This document shows positions 1 through 7,474 of a stretch of 54,833 bases of DNA, one piece after another (position 1 is the first letter of the stretch; every line of letters starts with the position of its first letter). This DNA is from Candidatus Omnitrophota bacterium (GTDB lineage Bacteria; Omnitrophota; Gorgyraeia; JAFGHF01). The stretch spans positions 1 to 54,833 of the forward strand of contig JAFGHF010000012.1 in assembly GCA_016939375.1 (NCBI GenBank), in the 5' to 3' direction. The notes beneath the pieces were generated by a model. That model was not told the DNA's origin. It did not search any database and saw only the letters and a list, made by a program, of their open reading frames with translations. The position numbers were made by a program, and so were the translations under genes.

Positions 1-1594
1 ATGATACTTCTTTGCTGATAATCTCTCTAAGGTCATCGGTCATAAGCATGATTTCATATATAGCCACTCTTCCCCGATAGCCTGTTTGGTTGCAGTAATC
101 GCATCCCCGGGCCCTATAGAGCAGATCTGTGTTTAGCTTGATCTTACCCAAGTTTTCTGAAGTCGGCTCATAGGCTTCTTTACACTCCGGGCAAAGCTTA
201 CGCACTAACCTCTGGGCACCTACAAGTAGCAGCGAAGGGGCGATTAAATAAGTGGGCACACCGATATCAGCTAACCGGCCTACTGCAGTAGGAGCGTCGT
301 TAGTATGTAAAGTACTTAAGACCAAGTGACCGGTAAGTGAGGCGCGCACGCACATCTGGGCAGTCTCTAAGTCTCTTACCTCCCCGACCATGATTATGTT
401 TGGGTCCTGTCTTAAAAAAGCACGCATACCAGCGGCAAAGTTAAGCCCTATATCCGGTTTAGCTTGAACCTGATTGATGCCGTCAAGACGATATTCTACC
501 GGGTCCTCAATGCTAAGTAAGTTCACTTTCGAGCTCCTGATCTCATTCATCGTGGCATATAATGTGGTCGATTTTCCGCAACCGGTGGGACCGGTAAGAA
601 ATATCAAGCCCCATGAGCTGTGGATGGCCTTACGATAATTTTCCAATTCCCACTGTTCAAATCCAAGCTTGGACAAATCTAGAGGTACTTGGCTTTTATC
701 CAGAATCCTTAATACGGCTTTCTCCCCATATACAGTGGGAATAGTAGAAACTCTCAGATCGATGATCCTGTTTTCCACTTTGACCACAAAGGCACCGTCT
801 TGAGGAAGACGTTTTTCGGCTATGTCCAACCTTGATAAGATTTTAATACGGGAAACGATCGCTAAAAGCAGATGTCTGGCCGGAGGGGGTATCTCATAAA
901 GGATTCCGTCGATGCGGTAGCGAATGCTGATCTTATCCTTATGCGGCTCGATGTGGATGTCACTGGCCCTGTCTTTGATAGCCTGGCGCAAGATTAAATC
1001 TACCAGCTTGACTACCGGGGCCTCTTCGGCCTTAGCCACCAAAACGTCTAAGCTGAGACTTTCCTCATCTTCCGGCCTTTCTATTTCAACTACGACCTTC
1101 TCGTCTTCATAAGATTTGGAAATAGCCTCTCTTAGCAGGTTCTTCTCACCGTAAAATTGGTCGATCGCTTGGATGATATCCGTCTCGCTGGCTACAATAG
1201 GATTGATATCACAAGCAGTCATTTTCTTCAGATTATCCATCACGATTATATTAAGGGGATCGGCAAAGGCAACTGTAAGAGAGTTCAGGTTGCGGGATAA
1301 AGGAATCAAGACATACTGGCGGGCAAAAGTCTCTGGCACTAACCTTTCTAAATCTTGATTAGGATCGGGTTCAAGTAGGCCTTTGGCCAAAGAGGCATAA
1401 GGAATACTGAGCTGCTTGCCCAGAGTGACTACAATATCTTTTTCAGTGACCAGGCCCAGCTTGACCAAGGTCTTACCGAACTTCTCACCCTCTCTCTTCT
1501 GGACCTGTATAGCTTTTTCTAATTGTTCCTCAGTGATTAAACCTTCTTTGACTAAGAGTTCGCCTAATTTTAAACGGGACTTGCGTAAAGCCAT
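1..1594 (-). CDS. pilB: Type IV pilus assembly / type II secretion ATPase (PilB/GspE), 3' end cut by window
   Basis: Cytoplasmic hexameric ATPase that powers pilus or pseudopilus polymerisation. I translated this partial frame from the complement of 1594 down to base 1. It opens MALRKSRLKLGELLVKEGL, has two MshEN/GspE_N-type repeats in the first ~150 residues, an Asp box (DIHIEPH), Walker A (GPTGCGKSTT, about residue 335), Walker B (IMVGEVRD), a His box (STLHTND) and the two CxxC pairs of the zinc loop (CPEC, CDYC). The C-terminus lies outside the window; about 531 codons are visible. It is the last visible gene of the operon that starts at 5974, 9 bp after the secretin gene. An AGGAG lies rather far (about 12 nt) upstream of the ATG. 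PilB versus GspE cannot be separated on sequence alone; the pilMNOP context favours pilB. Confidence 0.93.
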   Translation of the reverse strand, partial: MALRKSRLKLGELLVKEGLITEEQLEKAIQVQKREGEKFGKTLVKLGLVTEKDIVVTLGKQLSIPYASLAKGLLEPDPNQDLERLVPETFARQYVLIPLSRNLNSLTVAFADPLNIIVMDNLKKMTACDINPIVASETDIIQAIDQFYGEKNLLREAISKSYEDEKVVVEIERPEDEESLSLDVLVAKAEEAPVVKLVDLILRQAIKDRASDIHIEPHKDKISIRYRIDGILYEIPPPARHLLLAIVSRIKILSRLDIAEKRLPQDGAFVVKVENRIIDLRVSTIPTVYGEKAVLRILDKSQVPLDLSKLGFEQWELENYRKAIHSSWGLIFLTGPTGCGKSTTLYATMNEIRSSKVNLLSIEDPVEYRLDGINQVQAKPDIGLNFAAGMRAFLRQDPNIIMVGEVRDLETAQMCVRASLTGHLVLSTLHTNDAPTAVGRLADIGVPTYLIAPSLLLVGAQRLVRKLCPECKEAYEPTSENLGKIKLNTDLLYRARGCDYCNQTGYRGRVAIYEIMLMTDDLREIISKEVS

Positions 1595-1603
1595 AGGTAA
1601 ATT

Positions 1604-3202
1604 TTACTCCTCAAATTGATCGAGTATCCTATCCATTGCCTCCTCTTTTAACTCAAAATCTTCATACCCCCAAGGATCTCCCATGTTTAATGCCAATCCA
1701 GGCATGTCTTCTCTAACCATGCGAGGGGTGATAAAGATAACTACCTCTCTGTCAGTTACCTCATCGTCTTTTTTACGAAATAGGTTTCCTAATAAAGGGA
1801 TATCTCCCACCCAAGGTACCTTTCTCATGCTTTTTGTACCTTCGCTGCTGATCAATCCACCGACTATAACAGTCTCTCCATCGCGTACTCTGACTATAGA
1901 CTGCGTACTTTTCACTTCGGCGTCCGCTCCTACAGTGGGAAATAGAGGGCTGAGAAACGCTCTGCTTACTTTGGGATTGATCAGCATAGTGATCTCTTCG
2001 GTCCTAGGATTTATCTGTGGGGTCACCTGCAGAAAAACACCCACACCTTCGCTTACCAGAGAAACATCAGAGGCACGTTCAGCCTCTGTGGTGCGGTTTC
2101 CGTCAGCATCGACTTCCACTCTCACGCCCAAGACCTCGTCACTGACAATCTTTATTTCTGCTGTCTCATTGTTTAACGCCAGCACTTTAGGTTGGGCCAA
2201 GATCTTTGTATCGGTATCTTGTTTAAGCATCGCCAAGATGCCTCCTAGGTTTGCTGCTGAAATATAACCTAAGGAGACAGTCACAGGGACACCATCATAA
2301 CCGACTTTACCTACTCTTTCTAATGAAGGATGTTCATTCGGTTTTGTGAAAGGATAAGTGCTGCTACGTACCGAACCCCAGGCTTCAGCTAAATCCCCCT
2401 CCGCAGCAGTTCCCCATTCTATCCCTAATTTATCAATAGTATTGGTGGTAGTTTCTATTATTTCCACTTCTATCATCACCTGAGGAAGCTTGACATCCAG
2501 CTCCTTTATCGCTTTCTCGATCTGAGCAAATTGCGAAGGTACATCAGAAACGATCAAGCTATTGGTGCGTGCGTCCTCGATTACCGCCCCGATGAGTTTG
2601 CCTTGCCCATCTTTGGAAAGCAAGCCTGTGATGATGTCTTTGATGCCGGAAGTAGTCTTATCGGACTTCTGGCTAGAGGAAAGTTCATATCCTTTCACCC
2701 GGGCATACTGCAAAGGATATATCTTGGTAATAGTCTCTATCTCTGGCCGGTCCAAGACTTTTACTATGAATATGTTTCCTTTTTGTTCATAAGTGAGGTT
2801 ATTTGCCCTCATCAGAGTATCCAACGCGTCTTTCACAGGGACTCTATCCAAATAAAGGGTAACTTGCTGCCCCCTGACCCTTGGCCCCTGAGAAACAAAA
2901 TTCAAACCAGCCTGTTGGGAAAATATTTTTAATACATCTTCTAGGGCAGCGTTCTGAAAGTCCATTGAAATAACCGTATCGCTACTCTGTATAAAATCAG
3001 CGCCAGTTGAACTTGTGGCTGTAGCCGCAACTGCCGTCGTGGCTGAAGTCGCAGTCGGATATTCACCAGCCAATAACTCAGAATTCGGATTATTTTCGGA
3101 TTGAGCGAGACTTAAGCTAAAAGACAGGCCAAATAACATAAAAAACATTGCTAAGGGAATAAACAAAATATACTTCTTTATTCCTGCTAAAGATAACTTC
3201 AT
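1604..3202 (-). CDS. pilQ: Secretin (PilQ/GspD family)
   Basis: Outer-membrane secretin that forms the gated channel for the pilus. Residues 1-35 are a Sec signal peptide ending near SLSLAQ. An STN/secretin N domain follows (ISMDFQNAALEDVLKIFSQQ, ~75-145), then a NolW-type segment (TKIYPLQYARVKGYEL). The secretin domain fills ~300-510 with the typical VGVFLQVTPQI, VGGLISSE and VPWVGDIPLLGNLF motifs. At 532 residues it is short for PilQ (no AMIN domain seen), closer to a minimal secretin. Strong ribosome site (AAGGAGGGGG) before the ATG. It sits between pilP and pilB in the operon, so pilus biogenesis is the likely role. Confidence 0.93.
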   Translation of the reverse strand: MKLSLAGIKKYILFIPLAMFFMLFGLSFSLSLAQSENNPNSELLAGEYPTATSATTAVAATATSSTGADFIQSSDTVISMDFQNAALEDVLKIFSQQAGLNFVSQGPRVRGQQVTLYLDRVPVKDALDTLMRANNLTYEQKGNIFIVKVLDRPEIETITKIYPLQYARVKGYELSSSQKSDKTTSGIKDIITGLLSKDGQGKLIGAVIEDARTNSLIVSDVPSQFAQIEKAIKELDVKLPQVMIEVEIIETTTNTIDKLGIEWGTAAEGDLAEAWGSVRSSTYPFTKPNEHPSLERVGKVGYDGVPVTVSLGYISAANLGGILAMLKQDTDTKILAQPKVLALNNETAEIKIVSDEVLGVRVEVDADGNRTTEAERASDVSLVSEGVGVFLQVTPQINPRTEEITMLINPKVSRAFLSPLFPTVGADAEVKSTQSIVRVRDGETVIVGGLISSEGTKSMRKVPWVGDIPLLGNLFRKKDDEVTDREVVIFITPRMVREDMPGLALNMGDPWGYEDFELKEEAMDRILDQFEE

Positions 3203-3228
3203 GACCCCCTCCTTGTCATCTGATTAAG

Positions 3229-3654
3229 CTATTCTATCGTTTCAGGCCTTAAAATATACTGATTATCCTGGTATAACAAATATACACCCTCTTTACGAAC
3301 ATCCAAAACCTGAGCACCTTCGATAACATCGCCCTTGCGCACTACTTTATTATTTATTATAGCCTGAGGGGACTTTGAGCCCCAAACCATCCCTTGAATA
3401 TGCAAGTGAGTCAAAGGAACTTTGATTTTAGGAAAATCATCTTTTGTTTCTTGCGTCGGTCTGATAATCATTTCATCCGGACTCATAAACGGATCGCGTA
3501 GACTTATAGCTGTATATTCCACTCTTGGCCAAGAAGGCTCTTTAGAGTCTTTCTTTTCATCCTGCGCAAAAGCAAAATGGGAAACAACCCCGATCGGCAA
3601 AAGGGCTAAGAAAACCAAATATGGAATGAGATTTCTTTCAATTTTTTTTATCAT
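3229..3654 (-). CDS. pilP: PilP-like inner-membrane/periplasmic pilus protein
   Basis: 141 residues with an N-terminal signal or anchor (~8-30, ending in FAFAQ) and a small C-terminal domain containing LRDPFMSPD and a GDVIEGAQVLDVRKEGVYL stretch, as in PilP/GspC-type HR domains that contact the secretin. Its place between pilO and pilQ is the canonical pilMNOPQ order and supports the call more than the sequence, which is divergent. Its start overlaps the pilO stop as ATGA, implying translational coupling. It lacks an obvious lipobox, unlike proteobacterial PilP. Confidence 0.75.
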   Translation of the reverse strand: MIKKIERNLIPYLVFLALLPIGVVSHFAFAQDEKKDSKEPSWPRVEYTAISLRDPFMSPDEMIIRPTQETKDDFPKIKVPLTHLHIQGMVWGSKSPQAIINNKVVRKGDVIEGAQVLDVRKEGVYLLYQDNQYILRPETIE

Positions 3655-4169
3655 TCTTCAAATAAATAAAGCCCGTTTAACGTCAAATTCACTTGAAGCA
3701 TACCCACGCCTGCACCTTCAATATCATCTAGCTTCCCCAGCCTCACCGACTGCACCCGGATCAGTTCTTTATTGCTTTCCAATAGACTGATAAATTTACC
3801 TACCTGATGATATCCGCATCTGAGAGGAATCTCTAGGGGGATGTAGGCAAATCCTTCCTTATGGCTCAGGGGACGCGGGCTGAAAGTTTCGATCGCTATA
3901 CCGCATTCTTTGGCTAATGGAGTAATCATATCCAGCAAGGGAGTAATTTCTGTCGATGGAAAAGACCTGCTTCTAAATGTTTTCATCTTTCTATCTAATA
4001 TGCTGATATCTATCAGAAGTTCTCCCTTTTTCTTCTCTTTCTCTATTTCTTCCTTTACCGAGGCTATCTTTGTCTGATTATACTTCAATACCAGGTTATA
4101 TCCGATGAAACACACAAGCAAAAAGACTAGAATGAATATTGCCTTATTCTGATATTTGGTAAAATCCAT
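3651..4169 (-). CDS. pilO: PilO-like pilus assembly protein
   Basis: Bitopic inner-membrane protein of the alignment subcomplex. One TM segment (~12-28, IFILVFLLVCFIGYNLVL) follows a short cytoplasmic tail. Next come a short coiled coil (~34-60, Lys/Glu rich) and a ferredoxin-like periplasmic domain (SFPSTEITPLLDMI to the C-terminus, with VGKFISLLESNKELIRVQSV typical of PilO). 172 residues, normal for the family. AGGAG sits 5 nt upstream of the ATG. Lies 24 bp after the pilMN fusion gene and overlaps pilP by 4 bp. Confidence 0.85.
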   Translation of the reverse strand: MDFTKYQNKAIFILVFLLVCFIGYNLVLKYNQTKIASVKEEIEKEKKKGELLIDISILDRKMKTFRSRSFPSTEITPLLDMITPLAKECGIAIETFSPRPLSHKEGFAYIPLEIPLRCGYHQVGKFISLLESNKELIRVQSVRLGKLDDIEGAGVGMLQVNLTLNGLYLFEE

Positions 4170-4193
4170 TTTTACTCCTAATTAAGCTGTTTT

Positions 4194-5747
4194 CTATTCA
4201 CGTACACAGTTGACGGTAAATGTCTTTGCGGGTGCCCCTTTTACCTCAATAGCATCCATCCCGCCTAATTTTATTTCAGTGAAACCTTTTGAGAAAACCT
4301 CGTTTTGTTTAAGATTTGCCATCAAAGTAGTGATAACGCTTATCTGTTGCACGGAGTCTTCATGGTAGACAACACCCCTTATCACTAAAGATGGGTTTTC
4401 CAGCAATCTATCTGATATTTCGAGGCTGGTCAACCAGACTCCCGGAGGCAACACTCTGGGTATCTCATTAAATTTTTCTGTCCAAAAGATCCTTTTGTCA
4501 ATGACCTGACTTAGTCTCTGTACTTTTTTGTTCAATTTAATCTTTTCGGTCTCGATATCTTCATAGGGAAGCGAATCTATATCCCCTTTTAAACTTACTT
4601 TTGGCCTGGTAGCGATTGCTTCATCCAGCTTTTTCTTTTCCTTGAGGATGTTATTATACATAAATAGATGCAGGCCCACAAGACAAGCAATAGACGCCAA
4701 TATGGCTTTCGTGATAACACGCTGCAATTCCGGGGTAAGCTTGATCGCTTCACCAGGCTTGGCAGCTGCTGCTGTCGCCTTTGGTTTGACTTCTCGCACT
4801 TTACAAAGATTTACCGAAGGGATGATATTAGTGAGGTCTCTTAATCCCAGGCCGATGGCTACGCTAGTACTGACAGGAGGCATGACCTTTTTCACTTTTA
4901 TAGCTTTTTTCAAGTCGACCTTGTTTACAGGCACTTTTAATTCTTCCATCAAAGTCTTGTCCCAATCCTTAAGGTCGACAGCACCGCAAAGTAATATCTT
5001 GTTGATCGTCTCCGCGGGAAAAAGTTTTTCATAATAGTCCAAAGACATGCGAATCTCATTAAGCAGACTTTCAAAGACAATATCCTCTTCCCAAGGCAAA
5101 GAGACATCACGTGTAAGATAACAGATCTTATCTTTTACAATGTTTATATCCGCCATCCCATAGTCTATGTCGACAATAGCTGCTGATTTATTTTTGTCCA
5201 ATTGATGGGCCAGCGAAAAAAGCCTCAGCAAACTAAAAGGCGCCGGCTCCATCGCGGAGATCTGCAGGCCTGCCTGTTCTAATAAAGACATATACCACTG
5301 TGCAGTCTCGGTCTTCACGGCCACAAAGGTAACATCCATTTTATTGGCTTTGCTCCTGGGCATCACTACATGGTAATCCCACATCAGCTCTTCGATCTTG
5401 AAAGGGATGTATTTTTTAGCCTCGAATTTTATTGCCGTCTCACATTCGTGTTTGGATATCTTGGGGATCTGGAAATACCTAATCAATACATCCTTCCCGG
5501 ACAAAGCAAGGACTACCTTCTTAGCAGAAATATTGTTCTCCCGCACAGACCTTTTGATCGCCTGTACTATTGCCGCGGCCTGTTCCTTGGTGGTTTCAGA
5601 TCTTTGTTGGGATTGCAAAGGAGCTTGGATTTCGGTCTTGCCGAACTTGACTAAACGTAGGCCGGAGAATGCCCCTTTTAGCTGGGCTATATAGACATCT
5701 CTAGTGCCTACATAAATACCTGTGGATGTTTGTAGGTTAAAATTCAT
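4194..5747 (-). CDS. pilM: PilM-PilN fusion protein
   Basis: One 517-residue frame carries two normally separate pilus proteins. Residues 1-320 are PilM: an actin-like ATPase fold with GIYVGTRDVYIAQLKG at the start, ALSGKDVLIRYFQIPK, AAIVDIDYGMADINIV and LLCGAVDLKD. Residues ~340-517 look like PilN: one TM (ILASIACLVGLHLFMY), a heptad-rich stretch and the fimbrial-assembly motif LPPGVWLTSLEIS. In most bacteria PilM binds the cytoplasmic tail of PilN; here the contact would be covalent. The linker (~320-340) is Ala/Lys/Pro rich. Start overlaps the HTH gene stop as ATGA. I see no frameshift-like break between the halves. Confidence 0.9.
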   Translation of the reverse strand: MNFNLQTSTGIYVGTRDVYIAQLKGAFSGLRLVKFGKTEIQAPLQSQQRSETTKEQAAAIVQAIKRSVRENNISAKKVVLALSGKDVLIRYFQIPKISKHECETAIKFEAKKYIPFKIEELMWDYHVVMPRSKANKMDVTFVAVKTETAQWYMSLLEQAGLQISAMEPAPFSLLRLFSLAHQLDKNKSAAIVDIDYGMADINIVKDKICYLTRDVSLPWEEDIVFESLLNEIRMSLDYYEKLFPAETINKILLCGAVDLKDWDKTLMEELKVPVNKVDLKKAIKVKKVMPPVSTSVAIGLGLRDLTNIIPSVNLCKVREVKPKATAAAAKPGEAIKLTPELQRVITKAILASIACLVGLHLFMYNNILKEKKKLDEAIATRPKVSLKGDIDSLPYEDIETEKIKLNKKVQRLSQVIDKRIFWTEKFNEIPRVLPPGVWLTSLEISDRLLENPSLVIRGVVYHEDSVQQISVITTLMANLKQNEVFSKGFTEIKLGGMDAIEVKGAPAKTFTVNCVRE

Positions 5748-5974
5748 GGCTTCTTTTTAGAGCCTTTTGCCTTTCGCGTCTCTTTTTTCTCTGGTTCTGT
5801 TCTAGCTTCTCTTATTTGGGAACGCAACCACGCGTCGATAGCCCGCTTATCAAACCTCCAGACATGTCCGACTTTTATCCCAGAAATCTTTTTTGCATGC
5901 AACCAGTTGTAAATAGTCTGCTTCTGGAGTTTTAGATAAGCAGCTAACTCATCTACATCCATAAGCCTGCTCAT
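5744..5974 (-). CDS. Small excisionase/MerR-type HTH protein heading the pilus operon
   Basis: 76 residues. The HTH_17-type domain (residues 4-52: LMDVDELAAYLKLQKQTIYN, then an IKVGHVWRF hairpin and AIDAWL helix) is typical of excisionase-like DNA-binding proteins. The C-terminal 20 residues are a Lys/Arg/Glu-rich tail ending KGSKKKP. It is the first gene after the promoter at 6016-6044 and is translationally coupled to pilMN. An operon regulator is the natural inference, and the direct repeats overlapping the promoter are candidate binding sites. Ribosome site AGGAGG just upstream of ATG. Confidence 0.8.
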   Translation of the reverse strand: MSRLMDVDELAAYLKLQKQTIYNWLHAKKISGIKVGHVWRFDKRAIDAWLRSQIREARTEPEKKETRKAKGSKKKP

Positions 5975-5993
5975 TAAGGGGCCTCCTTGAATT

Positions 5994-6018
5994 TACTTAC
6001 ATTTATGTATACTTACAT
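5994..6018 (-). promoter_or_regulatory. Candidate operator: direct repeats at the pilus promoter
   Basis: ACTTACAT occurs twice on the plus strand (5995-6002 and 6011-6018), 16 bp apart. An ACAT-TT-ATGT inverted repeat (5999-6008) overlaps the first copy. The second copy overlaps the -10 box, so a bound protein would block RNA polymerase. The adjacent HTH gene product is the obvious candidate ligand; that is inference. Confidence 0.45.
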
Positions 6019-6044
6019 ATACCATAAAAATATTACCTTGTCAA
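6016..6044 (-). promoter_or_regulatory. Sigma70-type promoter of the pilus operon
   Basis: On the minus strand: TTGACA (6044-6039), a 17 bp spacer and TATATG (6021-6016), about 40 bp upstream of the HTH gene start. Perfect -35 and good spacing. Confidence 0.75.
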
Positions 6045-6077
6045 GTGAATTTTTACTTTTAGGCTGCAAAAGGAGAT

Positions 6078-6111
6078 AAAAAAACCACACCCCTACAGTG
6101 TGGTTTTTTTT
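6078..6111 (-). terminator. Rho-independent terminator after the PilX-like gene
   Basis: Inverted repeat with ACCACAC/GTGTGGT core (6084-6090 and 6098-6104), 7 nt loop, flanked by A and T runs on either side. It sits 26 bp after the stop of the gene at 6137-6529 and separates it from the pilus promoter. It is symmetrical enough to work in both directions. Confidence 0.85.
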
Positions 6112-6136
6112 GCTATACTTATGATAATACTAGACT

Positions 6137-6529
6137 TTAATATTCGACTCTACAATAAATACAGTATGGTGAAAGGCCAGCTGGACAGGTATAGTTTTCA
6201 CCCGGACCCACAGCTGCGCTAGTCCCCGCCTGTAAAATGACGATTTTGGTATTAAGTTGGTAATTGGGGTCTTGTATGGTCAGAGAGCTATCTATAAAAG
6301 GATAGGTCAAATTCGGCAGATCATATCCTCCTGAGGCACCCAAACGACACTTAGTCAAAGCATAGTTCATCGCTGCCTCAGCGGCATAGTAGGCTCTTTC
6401 TCTCTGCATCTGAAAAGCCGTGCTGGTAAAATGGCCGCTAGCCAACCTGACTATCGCGGCCGAGAGCACAAGCATCATCAATATCATGCTTGTCACTATT
6501 AAATAGGCAATACCTTTTTTACCATTCAT
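6137..6529 (-). CDS. PilX-like minor pilin/pseudopilin
   Basis: 130 residues. A short basic leader (MNGKKG) is followed by a hydrophobic helix (IAYLIVTSMILMMLVLSAAI) and the segment RERAYYAAEAAMNYAL, which matches the PilX N-terminal pattern (hydrophobic stalk, then RAFYAAEAAL). The Glu5 of ordinary pilins is absent, as in PilX proteins. The short globular part ends with three Cys (residues ~115-126). Likely a minor pilin exported and assembled by the adjacent pilus machine. Monocistronic: own promoter-like sequence upstream and strong terminator downstream. AAGGAAAAT precedes the ATG. Confidence 0.7.
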   Translation of the reverse strand: MNGKKGIAYLIVTSMILMMLVLSAAIVRLASGHFTSTAFQMQRERAYYAAEAAMNYALTKCRLGASGGYDLPNLTYPFIDSSLTIQDPNYQLNTKIVILQAGTSAAVGPGENYTCPAGLSPYCIYCRVEY

Positions 6530-6546
6530 ATATTTTCCTTTTTTTT

Positions 6547-6576
6547 ATTTTAATAAATCCTGTCTGTAAAAGTCAA
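6547..6576 (-). promoter_or_regulatory. Putative promoter of the PilX-like gene
   Basis: TTGACT (6576-6571), 18 bp, TAAAAT (6552-6547) on the minus strand, about 18 bp before the start codon, right after the upstream gene's stop. Confidence 0.5.
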
Positions 6577-6577
6577 G

Positions 6578-7474
6578 TTAATTTTCCGGTGGCCAAAACC
6601 CGCGATGCAACCCTAAGGATTGAGCTATATTCAAAGCCCTAATATATTCCTCTTGGGTGAGAGGCCTGTTTAATTGGGGGATATCGCTTGCCTTAAAGCA
6701 AGGCCTGTACTGGTCCATAATATTTACATAACTCTCTGGCGATATCTCTGTTGCGATAAACCTCATATTTTGCTCTGTCCCCGATAGGTCATCGGGCAAG
6801 ACCAAATGTCTTAATAAAAGGCCTTTGCGGGCAATGCCATTTGCATCGATCTCTAAGTCGCCGACCTGGTTATGCATCTCTTTTATGGCCTGCCTGGCTA
6901 TCTTTGGATATTCAGCAACATTGGATAGCCTTGCTGCTATATCTTCATCCGCATATTTGATATCAGGCATATAGATATCTATCACACCTCTTAAGATCTT
7001 TAGACTCTCTAAAGATTCATATCCACCGCAATTATAGACCAGGGGTATCTTTAGACCTTTTTCTTTGGCCATAAAAACTGCCTCTAGGATTTGAGGCATA
7101 AAATGAGTAGGTGTGACAAAGTTTATATTATGGCAGCCTTTTTTTTGCAAAAGGAGCATTATCTGCACAAATTCATCTACAGAAACGGCCATGCCGGATC
7201 TTAACTGGCTTATATCGTAATTCTGGCAATAGACGCAACTGAGGTTGCAACTGTTCAAGAAGATCGCCCCTGAACCATACCTGCCCACCAAGACCTCTTC
7301 TTCGCCAAAATGAGGTCCGTAACTAGCAACTTCTATCGCTTGACCCACACCGCAATATCCCCTTTCTCCTTTTGTTCTGTTAACGTTGCATTTCCGGGGA
7401 CAAAGCGTACACTGTTCTAAAATCTTATATGCCTTATCAATCTTCTTTTCAAGGTCTTTCGCGGATAAATTCAA
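6578..7474 (-). CDS. Radical SAM protein, PflA-like (PflX type)
   Basis: 298 residues. The CxxxCxxC motif that ligates the radical SAM 4Fe-4S cluster is present as CNLSCVYCQNYD (~residues 75-86). An N-terminal Cys-rich segment (CTLCPRKCNVNR, GYCGVG) is the hallmark of the 'putative pyruvate formate-lyase activating enzyme' PflX family. Later motifs NFVTPTHFMPQI and VYNCGGYES fit. The activated substrate protein is unknown; no pyruvate formate-lyase gene is in the window, so a glycyl-radical partner is only an inference. Start overlaps the acyl-CoA ligase stop by 4 bp. Confidence 0.85.
   Translation of the reverse strand: MNLSAKDLEKKIDKAYKILEQCTLCPRKCNVNRTKGERGYCGVGQAIEVASYGPHFGEEEVLVGRYGSGAIFLNSCNLSCVYCQNYDISQLRSGMAVSVDEFVQIMLLLQKKGCHNINFVTPTHFMPQILEAVFMAKEKGLKIPLVYNCGGYESLESLKILRGVIDIYMPDIKYADEDIAARLSNVAEYPKIARQAIKEMHNQVGDLEIDANGIARKGLLLRHLVLPDDLSGTEQNMRFIATEISPESYVNIMDQYRPCFKASDIPQLNRPLTQEEYIRALNIAQSLGLHRGFWPPEN

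Noticed and set aside
1683-2267. Plus-strand reading frame opposite the secretin gene
   Set aside because: Shadow frame with no ribosome site and no domain; the minus-strand secretin is certain.
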